Source: Bacteroidales bacterium (lineage in GTDB: Bacteria > Bacteroidota > Bacteroidia > Bacteroidales > UBA932). Taken from it: DNA of 57,618 bases. A program made the translations under genes and the position numbers. This document shows positions 35,741-44,289 of the stretch, in pieces (position 1 is the stretch's first letter; the number at the start of each line of letters is the position of its first letter). Below the pieces are notes generated by a model, which made no database searches, was not told the origin of the DNA, and worked only from the letters and a program-made list of their open reading frames with translations. The stretch spans positions 1-57,618 of the forward strand of contig JAFZBF010000025.1 of assembly GCA_017561885.1 (NCBI GenBank), in the 5' to 3' direction.

Positions 35741-36996
35741 TGAAAACAAACTATCTGTTTACATCAGAGTCCGTTTCCGAAGGACATCCCGACAAAGTCG
35801 CCGACCAGATTTCCGATGCCGTCCTTGACGATTTCCTGCGTCAGGATCCAGCAAGCCACGTAGCCTGCGAAACTTTTGTAAGCACCGGCCTGGTGGTGCT
35901 GGGCGGTGAAGTGTCTTCTGCCGACGCTTATGTCGACCTGCAGAAAGTAGCCCGCGACGTGATCGCCCGCATCGGCTACACCAAAAGCGAGTATAAGTTC
36001 GATTCCGAGAGCTGCGCCGTAATCTCTGCCATCCACGAGCAGAGCGCCGACATAGCACAGGGAGTGAACAGGGCGCAGGCCCTCGAGCAGGGTGCCGGCG
36101 ACCAGGGCATTATGTTCGGCTACGCCTGCAACGAAACACCGGACTATATGCCTCTGCCCGTGACACTGGCCCACAAGGCCCTGATGATCCTGGCCGACAT
36201 ACGCCGCGAGAATCCCAGCCCGATGCCTTATCTGAGGCCGGATGCGAAAAGCCAGTTCACCATCGAATACGCACCTGACGGCCGTGCGGTGCGTGTCCAC
36301 ACCTTTGTCCTCTCCACCCAGCACGACGAGTTCGACGAGGAAGCAGCGATGCAGCGCCGCATACGCGAAGATGTCCGCAACGTCCTCATACCCCGTATCA
36401 AGAACTGTATGGGCGAGAAGATCGCGGCCCTTTTCGACGATGACCTGATTCTTCACGTCAACCCTACAGGCAAGTTCGTGATCGGAGGCCCCCACGGCGA
36501 TACCGGCCTCACTGGCCGCAAGATCGTGGTGGATACCTACGGCGGCCGCAGCGCCCACGGCGGAGGAGCCTTCAGCGGCAAGGATGCCAGCAAGGTGGAC
36601 CGCAGTGCAGCCTATGCAGCAAGATACATTGCGAAGAATATGGTTGCAGCAGGCGTCTGCGACGAAATAATGGTGCAGATATCATATGCGATCGGCATCG
36701 CAGAGCCGGTGAGCATCTTCGTCAACACTTTCGGCAAGAGTCACTCCCGCCTGGACGACAGCGAGCTGGCGCAGAGGATCGGCAGCCTGTTCGACCTGCG
36801 GCCCGCAGCCATCATCGAGAAGTTCGGCCTTCGCAATCCCATCTTCCTTCCCACAGCCGCCTACGGCCATTTCGGACGCACTCCTTACAAGGCGCCGGTG
36901 GAACTGACGCGAGACGGCAAAAAAATAACCGAAGAAGTTCAGTTCTTCGGCTGGGAGCTGCTCGACAGCGTCGATCTCTGCAAGACCCTTCTTTAA
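35740..36996 (+). CDS. metK: S-adenosylmethionine synthase
   Basis: Makes SAM from methionine and ATP (418 aa). It starts [19 protein letters not shown] with the catalytic His in GHPDK, then [12 protein letters not shown], the loop [12 protein letters not shown], and [20 protein letters not shown] with the phosphate-binding loop [12 protein letters not shown]. The length is typical of Bacteroidota. It ends 1 bp before the convergent BACON lipoprotein gene. Confidence 0.98.
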   Translation: MKTNYLFTSESVSEGHPDKVADQISDAVLDDFLRQDPASHVACETFVSTGLVVLGGEVSSADAYVDLQKVARDVIARIGYTKSEYKFDSESCAVISAIHEQSADIAQGVNRAQALEQGAGDQGIMFGYACNETPDYMPLPVTLAHKALMILADIRRENPSPMPYLRPDAKSQFTIEYAPDGRAVRVHTFVLSTQHDEFDEEAAMQRRIREDVRNVLIPRIKNCMGEKIAALFDDDLILHVNPTGKFVIGGPHGDTGLTGRKIVVDTYGGRSAHGGGAFSGKDASKVDRSAAYAARYIAKNMVAAGVCDEIMVQISYAIGIAEPVSIFVNTFGKSHSRLDDSELAQRIGSLFDLRPAAIIEKFGLRNPIFLPTAAYGHFGRTPYKAPVELTRDGKKITEEVQFFGWELLDSVDLCKTLL

Positions 36997-36997
36997 T

Positions 36998-37351
36998 TTA
37001 CCTCGCAGGATGCTGTGTGATGGTGAAATACCTGGTCGAGACGTCACTGTCGTACTTGGCCTGCAACTTTACCTTCCAGGTCTTTTCAACGTCACGGGTT
37101 GAGGGCGGAACCGTTATGACGACGGTCCAGGTACCTGCGATTCCGCTTGAAGGATTGAAGGAAAGACCATCTTCCTCGCATGATACGGTCCAAGCGGCGT
37201 TTGAGACAAAGGTGGTCGTAATCTCGCCTCCTGCAGCGCTTATCTCGGCCAATGAAGGATAGATGTTCGTGTTGACATCATATTTGGCGCAAGAACTGAG
37301 GATCAAGGCGGCTGCCGCTAGAACAAGGACGGAAAGACGTTTGAATGTCAC
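36998..37351 (-). CDS. BACON-like domain lipoprotein (GTG start)
   Basis: 117 aa from a GTG at 37351: MTFKRLSVLVLAAAALILSSCAKYD, with lipobox Cys21. The mature part is a single BACON-like domain: SLAEISAAGGEITTTFVS, NAAWTVSCEEDGLSFNP, SSGIAGTWTVVITVPPS and TRYFTITQ, the beta-sandwich pattern often found on surface glycan-binding proteins. An ATG at 37405 is in frame but lies inside the promoter's -33 element, upstream of the expected transcription start, so the GTG is favoured. Divergent from a similar small lipoprotein at 37420. Confidence 0.75.
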   Translation of the reverse strand: MTFKRLSVLVLAAAALILSSCAKYDVNTNIYPSLAEISAAGGEITTTFVSNAAWTVSCEEDGLSFNPSSGIAGTWTVVITVPPSTRDVEKTWKVKLQAKYDSDVSTRYFTITQHPAR

Positions 37352-37370
37352 TGCGATAATGTTTGAATCG

Positions 37371-37402
37371 TTGAGCAAAGTTAAGATAATATGATATCTT
37401 TG
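37371..37402 (+). promoter_or_regulatory. Promoter of the plus-strand BACON lipoprotein
   Basis: TTG (37371-37373), 21 bp, then TATCTTTG (37395-37402). It occupies nearly the same bases as the opposing promoter, so RNA polymerase could not use both at once. Confidence 0.65.
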
Positions 37403-37406
37403 CAAA
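37376..37406 (-). promoter_or_regulatory. Promoter of the minus-strand BACON lipoprotein
   Basis: Minus-strand TTTG (37403-37406), 19 bp, then TAACTTTG (37376-37383). A perfect consensus with exact spacing, which decides the GTG start at 37351. Confidence 0.75.
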
Positions 37407-37419
37407 AAATCTGCCGGAT

Positions 37420-37803
37420 ATGAGAGCTGTAACGAAATTGTTGGTGGCTGTGGTGGCTGTCGCGGCTGTCATTGTTGCAGCATCCGGCGTGACTTCCTGC
37501 GAAAAGTACTTCCTGCCTTCGCTTGTCCTGAGTCAGGATACGATCCTGGTGAACAAAGCCCCGCAGGAACTGTCGCTAGTCATCAATTCCAATGTCGAAT
37601 GGTCTGTCGAACTCGGTGAAGTCAATGCCAAATGGCTGGACGTCACTCCCGATTATGGAGAGGCGACTGCGACAGTCAAGATAACCATATCTGGAAACGA
37701 CAGCGGTGAAAAGCGCAGCGTCAATGTGCCGATAAGGTCTGAAACCCTTGAGAGAGACCTTCTTATCGTACAGTCCAAGGACGGCGAACTGCCACAGATC
37801 TAG
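37420..37803 (+). CDS. Small BACON-like lipoprotein
   Basis: 127 aa. The signal MRAVTKLLVAVVAVAAVIVA is followed by ASGVTSC with lipid Cys27. The mature domain reads LSLVINSNVEWSVELGEV, AKWLDVTPDYGEATATVKI and KRSVNVPIRSETLERDLLIV, the BACON-like pattern of a Trp-containing strand and a D-x-P turn. Its partner across the shared promoter has the same domain. The 3' end overlaps the convergent metallo-hydrolase by 4 bp. Function is unknown; a surface location is inferred. Confidence 0.75.
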   Translation: MRAVTKLLVAVVAVAAVIVAASGVTSCEKYFLPSLVLSQDTILVNKAPQELSLVINSNVEWSVELGEVNAKWLDVTPDYGEATATVKITISGNDSGEKRSVNVPIRSETLERDLLIVQSKDGELPQI

Positions 37804-38498
37804 GGCATTTCCCTTAACCTTACTTCAATTCCCGAACCTTCCAGCAGGGCGCATAACGCTTCCAGGTCGGTCTCTTCTTCGGTCTGTCCGTAATGGTACG
37901 GGTAGAATATGCGCGGCTTGATTATCCTGGCTGCGTTGGCGGCCTGTTTCACGGTCATGGTGAAAGGCTGGTTCACAGGCAGGAAGGCGATGTCGAACCC
38001 TCTGTCTGCAAGCCGCTGGATTGCTGGAACGTCTTCGGTGTCGCCCGCTACGTAGACCTTGAGGTCGTCGAACTGCAGGATATAGCCGTTGTCGCGGCCC
38101 ACGGGGTGGAAGCGCTCCCTCAGGAGATAGTTGTATGCCGGAACGGCTTCCACGGTAAAACCTTTCCTGAAATTTGCTGAATCTCCGTTCTTCATCACTT
38201 CGATGTCCCGGCTGTCCCGGTCGGGGATCAATGCGGCTACATCCTTGGTGCAGATGATCGTCGTGTCCGCAGTTGCGAGGTCGTCGAGCGCCTGCAGGTC
38301 GAAGTGGTCGCTGTGCTGGTGGGTGTAGAGGATGAAGTCGGCTTTTTCGCAGCCGGAGTAGTCGGCAAGGACTGAAGTCGGGTCCACATAGATCACTCTG
38401 TCCCCGAATCTGAACTTAAGGCTCGCGTGTACTATGAAGGTGATTTCCAGCTTCTTGCCGGAAGAGGTTTCGAAGATGTCAGTAGTAAGGTTTTTCAT
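37800..38498 (-). CDS. MBL-fold metallo-hydrolase (UlaG-like)
   Basis: 232-aa cytoplasmic metallo-beta-lactamase-fold enzyme. The metal motif is YTHQHSDHFD. The later ligands are in VYVAGDTEDVPA (Asp) and IFYPYHYGQT (His). FIVHASLKFRFGDRVIYVDP at the start is the pattern of the UlaG/YtnP-like 'L-ascorbate-6-phosphate lactonase' branch, but substrates vary widely across it. No signal peptide. Confidence 0.85.
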   Translation of the reverse strand: MKNLTTDIFETSSGKKLEITFIVHASLKFRFGDRVIYVDPTSVLADYSGCEKADFILYTHQHSDHFDLQALDDLATADTTIICTKDVAALIPDRDSRDIEVMKNGDSANFRKGFTVEAVPAYNYLLRERFHPVGRDNGYILQFDDLKVYVAGDTEDVPAIQRLADRGFDIAFLPVNQPFTMTVKQAANAARIIKPRIFYPYHYGQTEEETDLEALCALLEGSGIEVRLREMP

Positions 38499-38589
38499 GC
38501 CGGAGAAGATTTCTTTTACAATATTACGAAATAAGTAAGAATGTTGATAACATGTTTATTGTTGTTCAGTCAAAGATGAAAAATATTTA

Positions 38590-38597
38590 TATTTTTG
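38590..38597 (+). promoter_or_regulatory. Promoter -7 box of the Oar-type receptor gene
   Basis: TATTTTTG, 39 bp before the ATG at 38637. No -33 box at the usual spacing. Confidence 0.5.
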
Positions 38598-38636
38598 GGC
38601 CAGAATTACCAATAAAGTTCAATAAAATAACTACCT

Positions 38637-41600
38637 ATGAAAAAAGCTTTTAAATGCTTGCTTGCATCATTGGCAGCCATCTTCGTGACGGTGTCTGCCT
38701 TTGCGCAGGTGACCAATTCATCTCTCGGCGGTTCTGTGCTGGACGAGAACGGTGAGCCGGTTATCGGAGCTGCCGTTATCGCAACCCACGAGCCTTCGGG
38801 AACTGTCTATGGAGCAGCCACTAACGGCCAGGGTCGTTTCACGATCAACGGTATGCGCCCCGGCGGTCCGTACCACGTGGAAGTGTCCAGCCTCGGCTAT
38901 CAGACTGCCACATACACAGGCATCACACTTCAGCTGGCTGAGACATACGGTCTCAATGCCACACTGAAAGAGGAATCTCTCACTCTTGGCGAGGCAGTGG
39001 TAATTGCAACAGCTTCTTCAAAGTTCGCTACCGAGAAGACCGGTGCTGCAACCAACATCAACAACTCTCAGCTTGTTGCATTGCCTAACGTAAACCGCAG
39101 TATCACTGATGTTACCAAAGTGTCTCCTTATGGTGGTGCAGGCATGAGGATTGCCGGAAGCGACGGTCGTACTTCTAGCTTCACTGTCGACGGTGCCAGC
39201 TTCAACAACAACTTCGGTCTTTCACAGTCCCTTCCCGGCGGCGGCAACCCGATCTCAATCGATGCAATCGAGGAAATGCAGGTTGTGGTTTCTCCTTATG
39301 ATGTCCGTCAGACAAACTTCATCGGAGGTGCAGTCAATGCCATCACCAAGTCAGGAACCAACACCTTCAAGGGAAGCGCCTACATCTATCACCGCAACGA
39401 GAACATGCGCGGTGACGTGGCTGCCGGTGAAACCATCGCAACAGCCCGCGACCGTGACCGCAACACTACTTACGGTTTCACACTCGGCGGCCCGATCGTC
39501 AAGAACAAACTTTTCTTCTTCGTAAACTTCGAGAAGGCAGCAACTCCTACCCAGATTACTTCATGGCGTCCTTCTACCGACGGAGTAGCTGTCCCTGACC
39601 AGTATATTTCCCGTACTACCGTGGCTGATTTGCAGAAGGTTGCCAAATATGTCAAAGATACTTACGGATACGATGTGGGTTCATACAACGATTTTTCTGC
39701 AGAAGAAGGTGATACCAAGGCACTTGCACGTCTCGACTGGAACATCACTTCGAACCACCACCTCGCAGTCCGTTACAATTACACTTTGAACAGGGCATGG
39801 TCGCCTACCAGCCCTACTTCATCAGATGCTTATCAGCGTGTCGTATACGGACGTTTCTCGCAGTATGGTATGTCATACTTCAATTCAGTCTATTCTTCAG
39901 ACAACGTGGCCAACACCTTCTCGTTCGACTTGAACAGCCGCTTCGGCAACAATCTGTCAAACCAGTTGCTGGTGACCTATTCAATCCTTGATACCAGGCG
40001 CGGATCTCCGTCAGCACCATTCCCTTATGTTGAGATTCTGGATGGAACGTTTGCCGAGACAGGTGAGATCAATCCTTATATTTCGTTCGGATATGAGCTC
40101 TTTACTTGGCACAACGGTTACCACAACCGCAGCATCACCGCAAAAGATGATATCACCTACTACTTCGGTTACCACAAACTGATGGCAGGTATCAGCTACG
40201 ACTACCAGATGGTGGACAACGTATACATGCGTAACGGTACCGGTTACTACCGTTACTATTCTATGGATGATTTCTTCAACAAGGCTACGCCCGAGACAGT
40301 CAACCTTACTTATGGTTATGACGGAACTGAAGCCCCTGGCGCTCGCGTACGTTACCACAAAGCAGCCATCTACGCTCAGGATGAGTGGAACCCCACTGCT
40401 AAACTGAAACTTACCGCTGGCCTCCGTCTCGAGACCATCATCTATGACAATCAGGATGTGATCCGCAACAACGCCATCTACAACCTCGATTACAACGGAT
40501 ATCACGTAGATACAGGCACATGGCCTACTCCGAAACTCCAGGCTTCTCCGCGCATCGGTTTCACCTATGACGTGCTCGGCAACGGTGACCTCAAGTTCCG
40601 CGGCGGTACCGGTCTGTTTACAGGCCGTCTGCCTCTCGTGTTCTTTACTAACATGCCTTCTAACTCCGCCATGTATCAGAACAAGGGCCAGGCAAGTACC
40701 AAATACAAAGACGGCGCTGTCAATCCGAAAGGAACAGACCAGGCTATCCTGGATGCCTTCAACGGCAAATTCATCACTGACAAAGACGAACTTCTCAAGT
40801 ATTTGAACAGTGTAGATCCGGAAAAGTTCCCGCTTACCATCACTCCTGACAAGGGTACGGTTGGTACAAACTTCGCCGCCGTCGATCCGAAGTTCAAGAT
40901 GCCGCAGATCTGGAAGACATCTCTCGCTGTTGACTATAACCTGCCGTTCTCGTTCCCGTTCAGCATCACCGCTGAAGGTATCTTCAACAAGAACGTCAAT
41001 GCAGTTTATATCCAGGACCTCAACCTGAAGCCCATAAACGGTTTTACACGCCTCAACGGCGCCGACAACCGTCCGATTTTCCCTGCGGACTATACGTATA
41101 CCAAGGCATCTGCATTCTTCCTCCAGAACACTAGCAGGGGTTACGGTTTCATCGGCAGCTTCCAGATCAACACCACTCCGGTCGAGGGTCTGAACATTTC
41201 TGCCGCTTACACCCACACCATTTCGAAGGAACTTACCGGTATGCCTGGTAGCGATGCTTCTTCAGCATTCACCTACATCCCTTCAGTCGATGGTCCCAAC
41301 AACCCCGTGCTCCACAACTCAGAGTATGTAACTCCTGACCGTTACTATGTGAACCTCACGTACAACGACAAGAGCAATAACCATTACAGCTTGTTCTATG
41401 AGGCTTGGCGCGGTGGCTACAACTACTCATACATGTATGCAAACGACCTCAACGGCGACAACTACAACTACGATGCTATCTACATCCCTACTGAGACTGA
41501 CCTCAAGGAAGGCAAAGTGAGATTCGCAACTGCAGATGATGCCAGCCGTTTCTTCGCATATGCAAAGAAAGACGCATATCTGTCTAAACACATGGGTCAG

Positions 41601-41945
41601 TATGCCGAGGCTTACAGCGTATATTCTCCGTGGGTACACCGTCTCGACCTCCACTATGCACACGACTTCGTCGTACGCGTTGGCAATAGTAAGAACGTAC
41701 TTCAGCTCAACCTTGACGTTCACAACCTGCTCAATCTCTTCAACAGCAACTGGGGTGTAAGCAAGGCCATGAACCCGGACCTCAAGAGCGGCCGTATCCT
41801 CAAAGTTGATAGCATTGCTGCTGACGGTATTCCTGTTATCTCTACGATTCCTGCAGTAACACCCGATGTTGATATCTGGAAATACGCCGTCGGTATCGGT
41901 CAGGTTTGGTCTGCACAGATCGGTGTCAAATATTTGTTCAACTAA
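38637..41945 (+). CDS. Oar-type TonB-dependent outer-membrane receptor
   Basis: 1102 aa. Signal peptide MKKAFKCLLASLAAIFVTVS plus AFAQ. A carboxypeptidase-regulatory-like domain follows (about 28-115: SVLDENGEPVIGAAVIATHE), then the plug (about 125-245: ITDVTKVSPYGGAGMRIAGS, VDGASFNNNFGL, NFIGGAVNAITKSGTNTFKG) and a beta-barrel to the end (WSAQIGVKYLFN). The Oar subclass, unlike SusC, has no obligate SusD partner, and none is present. The next gene is 15 bp downstream, so receptor and BACON/OB-like lipoprotein are co-transcribed. The imported substrate is unknown. Confidence 0.9.
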   Translation: MKKAFKCLLASLAAIFVTVSAFAQVTNSSLGGSVLDENGEPVIGAAVIATHEPSGTVYGAATNGQGRFTINGMRPGGPYHVEVSSLGYQTATYTGITLQLAETYGLNATLKEESLTLGEAVVIATASSKFATEKTGAATNINNSQLVALPNVNRSITDVTKVSPYGGAGMRIAGSDGRTSSFTVDGASFNNNFGLSQSLPGGGNPISIDAIEEMQVVVSPYDVRQTNFIGGAVNAITKSGTNTFKGSAYIYHRNENMRGDVAAGETIATARDRDRNTTYGFTLGGPIVKNKLFFFVNFEKAATPTQITSWRPSTDGVAVPDQYISRTTVADLQKVAKYVKDTYGYDVGSYNDFSAEEGDTKALARLDWNITSNHHLAVRYNYTLNRAWSPTSPTSSDAYQRVVYGRFSQYGMSYFNSVYSSDNVANTFSFDLNSRFGNNLSNQLLVTYSILDTRRGSPSAPFPYVEILDGTFAETGEINPYISFGYELFTWHNGYHNRSITAKDDITYYFGYHKLMAGISYDYQMVDNVYMRNGTGYYRYYSMDDFFNKATPETVNLTYGYDGTEAPGARVRYHKAAIYAQDEWNPTAKLKLTAGLRLETIIYDNQDVIRNNAIYNLDYNGYHVDTGTWPTPKLQASPRIGFTYDVLGNGDLKFRGGTGLFTGRLPLVFFTNMPSNSAMYQNKGQASTKYKDGAVNPKGTDQAILDAFNGKFITDKDELLKYLNSVDPEKFPLTITPDKGTVGTNFAAVDPKFKMPQIWKTSLAVDYNLPFSFPFSITAEGIFNKNVNAVYIQDLNLKPINGFTRLNGADNRPIFPADYTYTKASAFFLQNTSRGYGFIGSFQINTTPVEGLNISAAYTHTISKELTGMPGSDASSAFTYIPSVDGPNNPVLHNSEYVTPDRYYVNLTYNDKSNNHYSLFYEAWRGGYNYSYMYANDLNGDNYNYDAIYIPTETDLKEGKVRFATADDASRFFAYAKKDAYLSKHMGQYAEAYSVYSPWVHRLDLHYAHDFVVRVGNSKNVLQLNLDVHNLLNLFNSNWGVSKAMNPDLKSGRILKVDSIAADGIPVISTIPAVTPDVDIWKYAVGIGQVWSAQIGVKYLFN

Positions 41946-41960
41946 TAATGCTCAACTAAG

Positions 41961-44180
41961 ATGAAAACAAGATATTTCTTACTCTCGGCAGCATTAGTAA
42001 TTGCAACCCTTCTGACAGGGTGTACTACTGAAGAAATCCTGAAACTCAACAATATCCAGGTTTCTAAATCTATGGTTGAGATTGAGATGAACGGTGGAAG
42101 TCCGACCATCCAGCTCACTGCCACCGGTTCATGGGCAATTGAGGCCTTTGATGCCGACTGGCTTACCGTAAGCCCTACCAGCGGCGGAGCCGGCAATTCG
42201 ACCATAACCTTCACTGCCGGCCCTTCTGCAAAAGACCGTGCAGTAGAACTCAAGCTTACCTGCGGCAATGAAACCCAGTATATCAAAGTTGCCCAGCCTG
42301 GCGATCCTTCACTGAAACCTAAATATGATGAGTTCAAGGAAGGTGACTACTGGATTATGTTCAACAACGGTGGAACCTGGATTGCCTTGACTCCTGTTCC
42401 TGAAGGAAGTTCATACGGCTATCTGTATTCTGTAGAGGCTAAAGGTACATATCCCAACCTGACAAGTACTGCTGCCAATGCATTCACCTTCAAGAAAGTT
42501 GACGGCGGTTTTACTATGCAGGATGCTTCCGGCAGATATTATTATATGACCGGAACCTATACAAGTTGCAACGTTGCAGCAGAAAAACCTGCTGACGGAG
42601 CTGTCTGGACAGTCGAGCAGACAGGCGATCAGGAATTCTACATCGTCAATGCTTCCAACGACAAATGGATGCAGTTCAGCACAGGTTATTCTTCAGCTGG
42701 AGTATATGATTCTCCTCAGTCTGGCGGCCTTATGCCATGCCTCATTGAGATGGGCGAACCTCCGGTAGAACCTCTCGTTCTCAAGACTGACGCTGCAGTT
42801 GACATGCCTCAGGGCGGCGGCGCTTTCAGAACCAGCTTCCTCTGCCTCGGCGACGGTCTCGAGTTCTCGATTCCTGTCGACGCTCAGGACTGGCTCGGTG
42901 TCGTAGTCTCATCAATCGAGGCTGATACTACTACCGTCATTGTCAATGTGGCTGAGAATACGGGCAACAACCGTTCTGCAGACATCACTTTCAGCACAAA
43001 CTACAAAGGTGAAAGTTATACTGCTACCGTTACTGTAAGCCAGACCGGCGCCATCACTCCGGCTACTGTCGGTGAAGTTGATGCCGCACCCGACGATGAG
43101 GCTAAACTGTATCGCGTACAGGGTTACATCTCAAGCGTGAACAACCTCGCCAAGGGCCGCTTCAACATCAAGGACTATTCTGGTGAGATCTATGCATTCA
43201 ACATCGCTGCCGAACCGGGCGGATCTACCGACCTGTCGGCCATCCTTCAGGAAGGCGACGTTGTCACCATCGTCGGTTACAAGACCTCTTACCAGGGTAA
43301 GAACGAACTTATGGGTTATCTTGAGAGCTATTATCACGTAGAAGAGGTCACCATTGACAAGTTCCTTGCCGCTGAAGATGCCGCAGATGTATTCTACCGT
43401 ATCACAGGTGTTGTTACCAACGGCGCAGGCACTACTCCCGGAGGCGTGAACAAGAAATTCGATCTTGTGAACTACGGTAATTTCGACCTTGTCGACGAAA
43501 CCGGAAGCGTATATGTATACGGAGTCCTGACCGGACTCAACGGCGAGAAAGGCAAGTTCGGAACCCTCGGAGTGAAAGAAGGTGACGAACTGACTATCGT
43601 GGCAGCCAAGAAGACCTTCAAGGATCTCGTAGAGGCCGATCCTACCTGGTACGTTTCTCATACTCCCGCCGACACTCCCGAACCCGAACCGGAACCCGTC
43701 GTTTTTCTCGAAGAGTCTTTTGCGGAGAGCCAGGGCGCTTTCACCATTGACAACGTCAAGATGCCTGAAGAAGGCCTCGAATACGTGTGGTCTTTCGACA
43801 GCAAATATGGCATGAAAGCATCAGCCTTTTTAAGCGGCACTGCTTATGAGACTGAGAGTTGGCTTATTTCTCCGTCAATGGATCTTTCAGAGGTTACGTC
43901 AGTTACCCTGACTTTCGACCAGGCAGCCAACAAGTTTGCTGAGAATGCCTATAAGGACCAGTGCAAAGTAGTTGCAATCTGCGGAGAAGAGAAAGTGGAA
44001 ATCACTATCCCGGAAGACAAACTTCTTCCGGGCAACAGTTGGTCATTCGTAACTACTACACTTGATCTTTCAAGTGTTGCCAGCAAGAGTGATGTGAAAG
44101 TCGCTTTTGTATACAAGAGTTCTGCTGAATCTTGTGGCACATGGGAAATCAAGAACGTAAAGGTGGCCGAAACAGAATAA
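41961..44180 (+). CDS. Multidomain surface lipoprotein (BACON, OB-like, C-terminal beta-sandwich)
   Basis: 739 aa. The lipobox is LLTGC (Cys21). Domains as I read them: BACON (about 30-113, with GSWAIEAFDADWLTVSPTSG), a beta-trefoil-like segment (about 125-265: DYWIMFNNGGTWIALTPVPE), BACON-like 2 (about 275-365), two OB-like DUF5689-type modules (about 370-560: LYRVQGYISSVNNLAKGRFN, YRITGVVTNGAGTTPGG), a Pro/Glu linker (PEPEPEPV) and a jelly-roll/DUF5017-like C-terminal domain (about 590-739: ESWLISPSMDLSEVTSVTLT). It has no catalytic signature. By position it is the surface partner of the Oar receptor. It ends at a strong terminator. Confidence 0.75.
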   Translation: MKTRYFLLSAALVIATLLTGCTTEEILKLNNIQVSKSMVEIEMNGGSPTIQLTATGSWAIEAFDADWLTVSPTSGGAGNSTITFTAGPSAKDRAVELKLTCGNETQYIKVAQPGDPSLKPKYDEFKEGDYWIMFNNGGTWIALTPVPEGSSYGYLYSVEAKGTYPNLTSTAANAFTFKKVDGGFTMQDASGRYYYMTGTYTSCNVAAEKPADGAVWTVEQTGDQEFYIVNASNDKWMQFSTGYSSAGVYDSPQSGGLMPCLIEMGEPPVEPLVLKTDAAVDMPQGGGAFRTSFLCLGDGLEFSIPVDAQDWLGVVVSSIEADTTTVIVNVAENTGNNRSADITFSTNYKGESYTATVTVSQTGAITPATVGEVDAAPDDEAKLYRVQGYISSVNNLAKGRFNIKDYSGEIYAFNIAAEPGGSTDLSAILQEGDVVTIVGYKTSYQGKNELMGYLESYYHVEEVTIDKFLAAEDAADVFYRITGVVTNGAGTTPGGVNKKFDLVNYGNFDLVDETGSVYVYGVLTGLNGEKGKFGTLGVKEGDELTIVAAKKTFKDLVEADPTWYVSHTPADTPEPEPEPVVFLEESFAESQGAFTIDNVKMPEEGLEYVWSFDSKYGMKASAFLSGTAYETESWLISPSMDLSEVTSVTLTFDQAANKFAENAYKDQCKVVAICGEEKVEITIPEDKLLPGNSWSFVTTTLDLSSVASKSDVKVAFVYKSSAESCGTWEIKNVKVAETE

Positions 44181-44206
44181 AAGGTTTATTCTTTGATTAT
44201 TGTTGG

Positions 44207-44238
44207 GCGCAGACTTCTTTGGGGTCTGCGCTCTTTTT
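44207..44238 (+). terminator. Terminator after the BACON/OB-like lipoprotein gene
   Basis: GCGCAGAC (44207-44214) and GTCTGCGC (44224-44231) form a perfect 8-bp stem with a 9-nt loop, followed by TCTTTTTT. The loop contains the TTTG used as the -33 box of the next gene. Confidence 0.88.
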
Positions 44239-44248
44239 TGTATATTTG
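44218..44248 (+). promoter_or_regulatory. Promoter of the nuclease lipoprotein gene, overlapping the terminator
   Basis: TTTG (44218-44221), 19 bp, then TATATTTG (44241-44248): perfect consensus and spacing. The -33 box sits in the loop of the upstream terminator. The expected start (about 44253-44256) rules out an earlier in-frame ATG at 44200 and supports the ATG at 44290. Confidence 0.8.
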
Positions 44249-44289
44249 TTAGAATCTGTCTTGAAACGATTCGCAAACTACTGCCCGTC

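Noticed and set aside
40011..41216. A 401-codon open frame on the minus strand inside the Oar receptor gene
   Set aside because: It mirrors the codon periodicity of the receptor; the sequence has no family features, and the plus-strand protein is unmistakable.
44200..44289. An N-terminal extension of the nuclease starting at 44200
   Set aside because: It would be translated through the terminator and lies before the predicted transcription start; the ATG at 44290 begins a clean lipoprotein signal.
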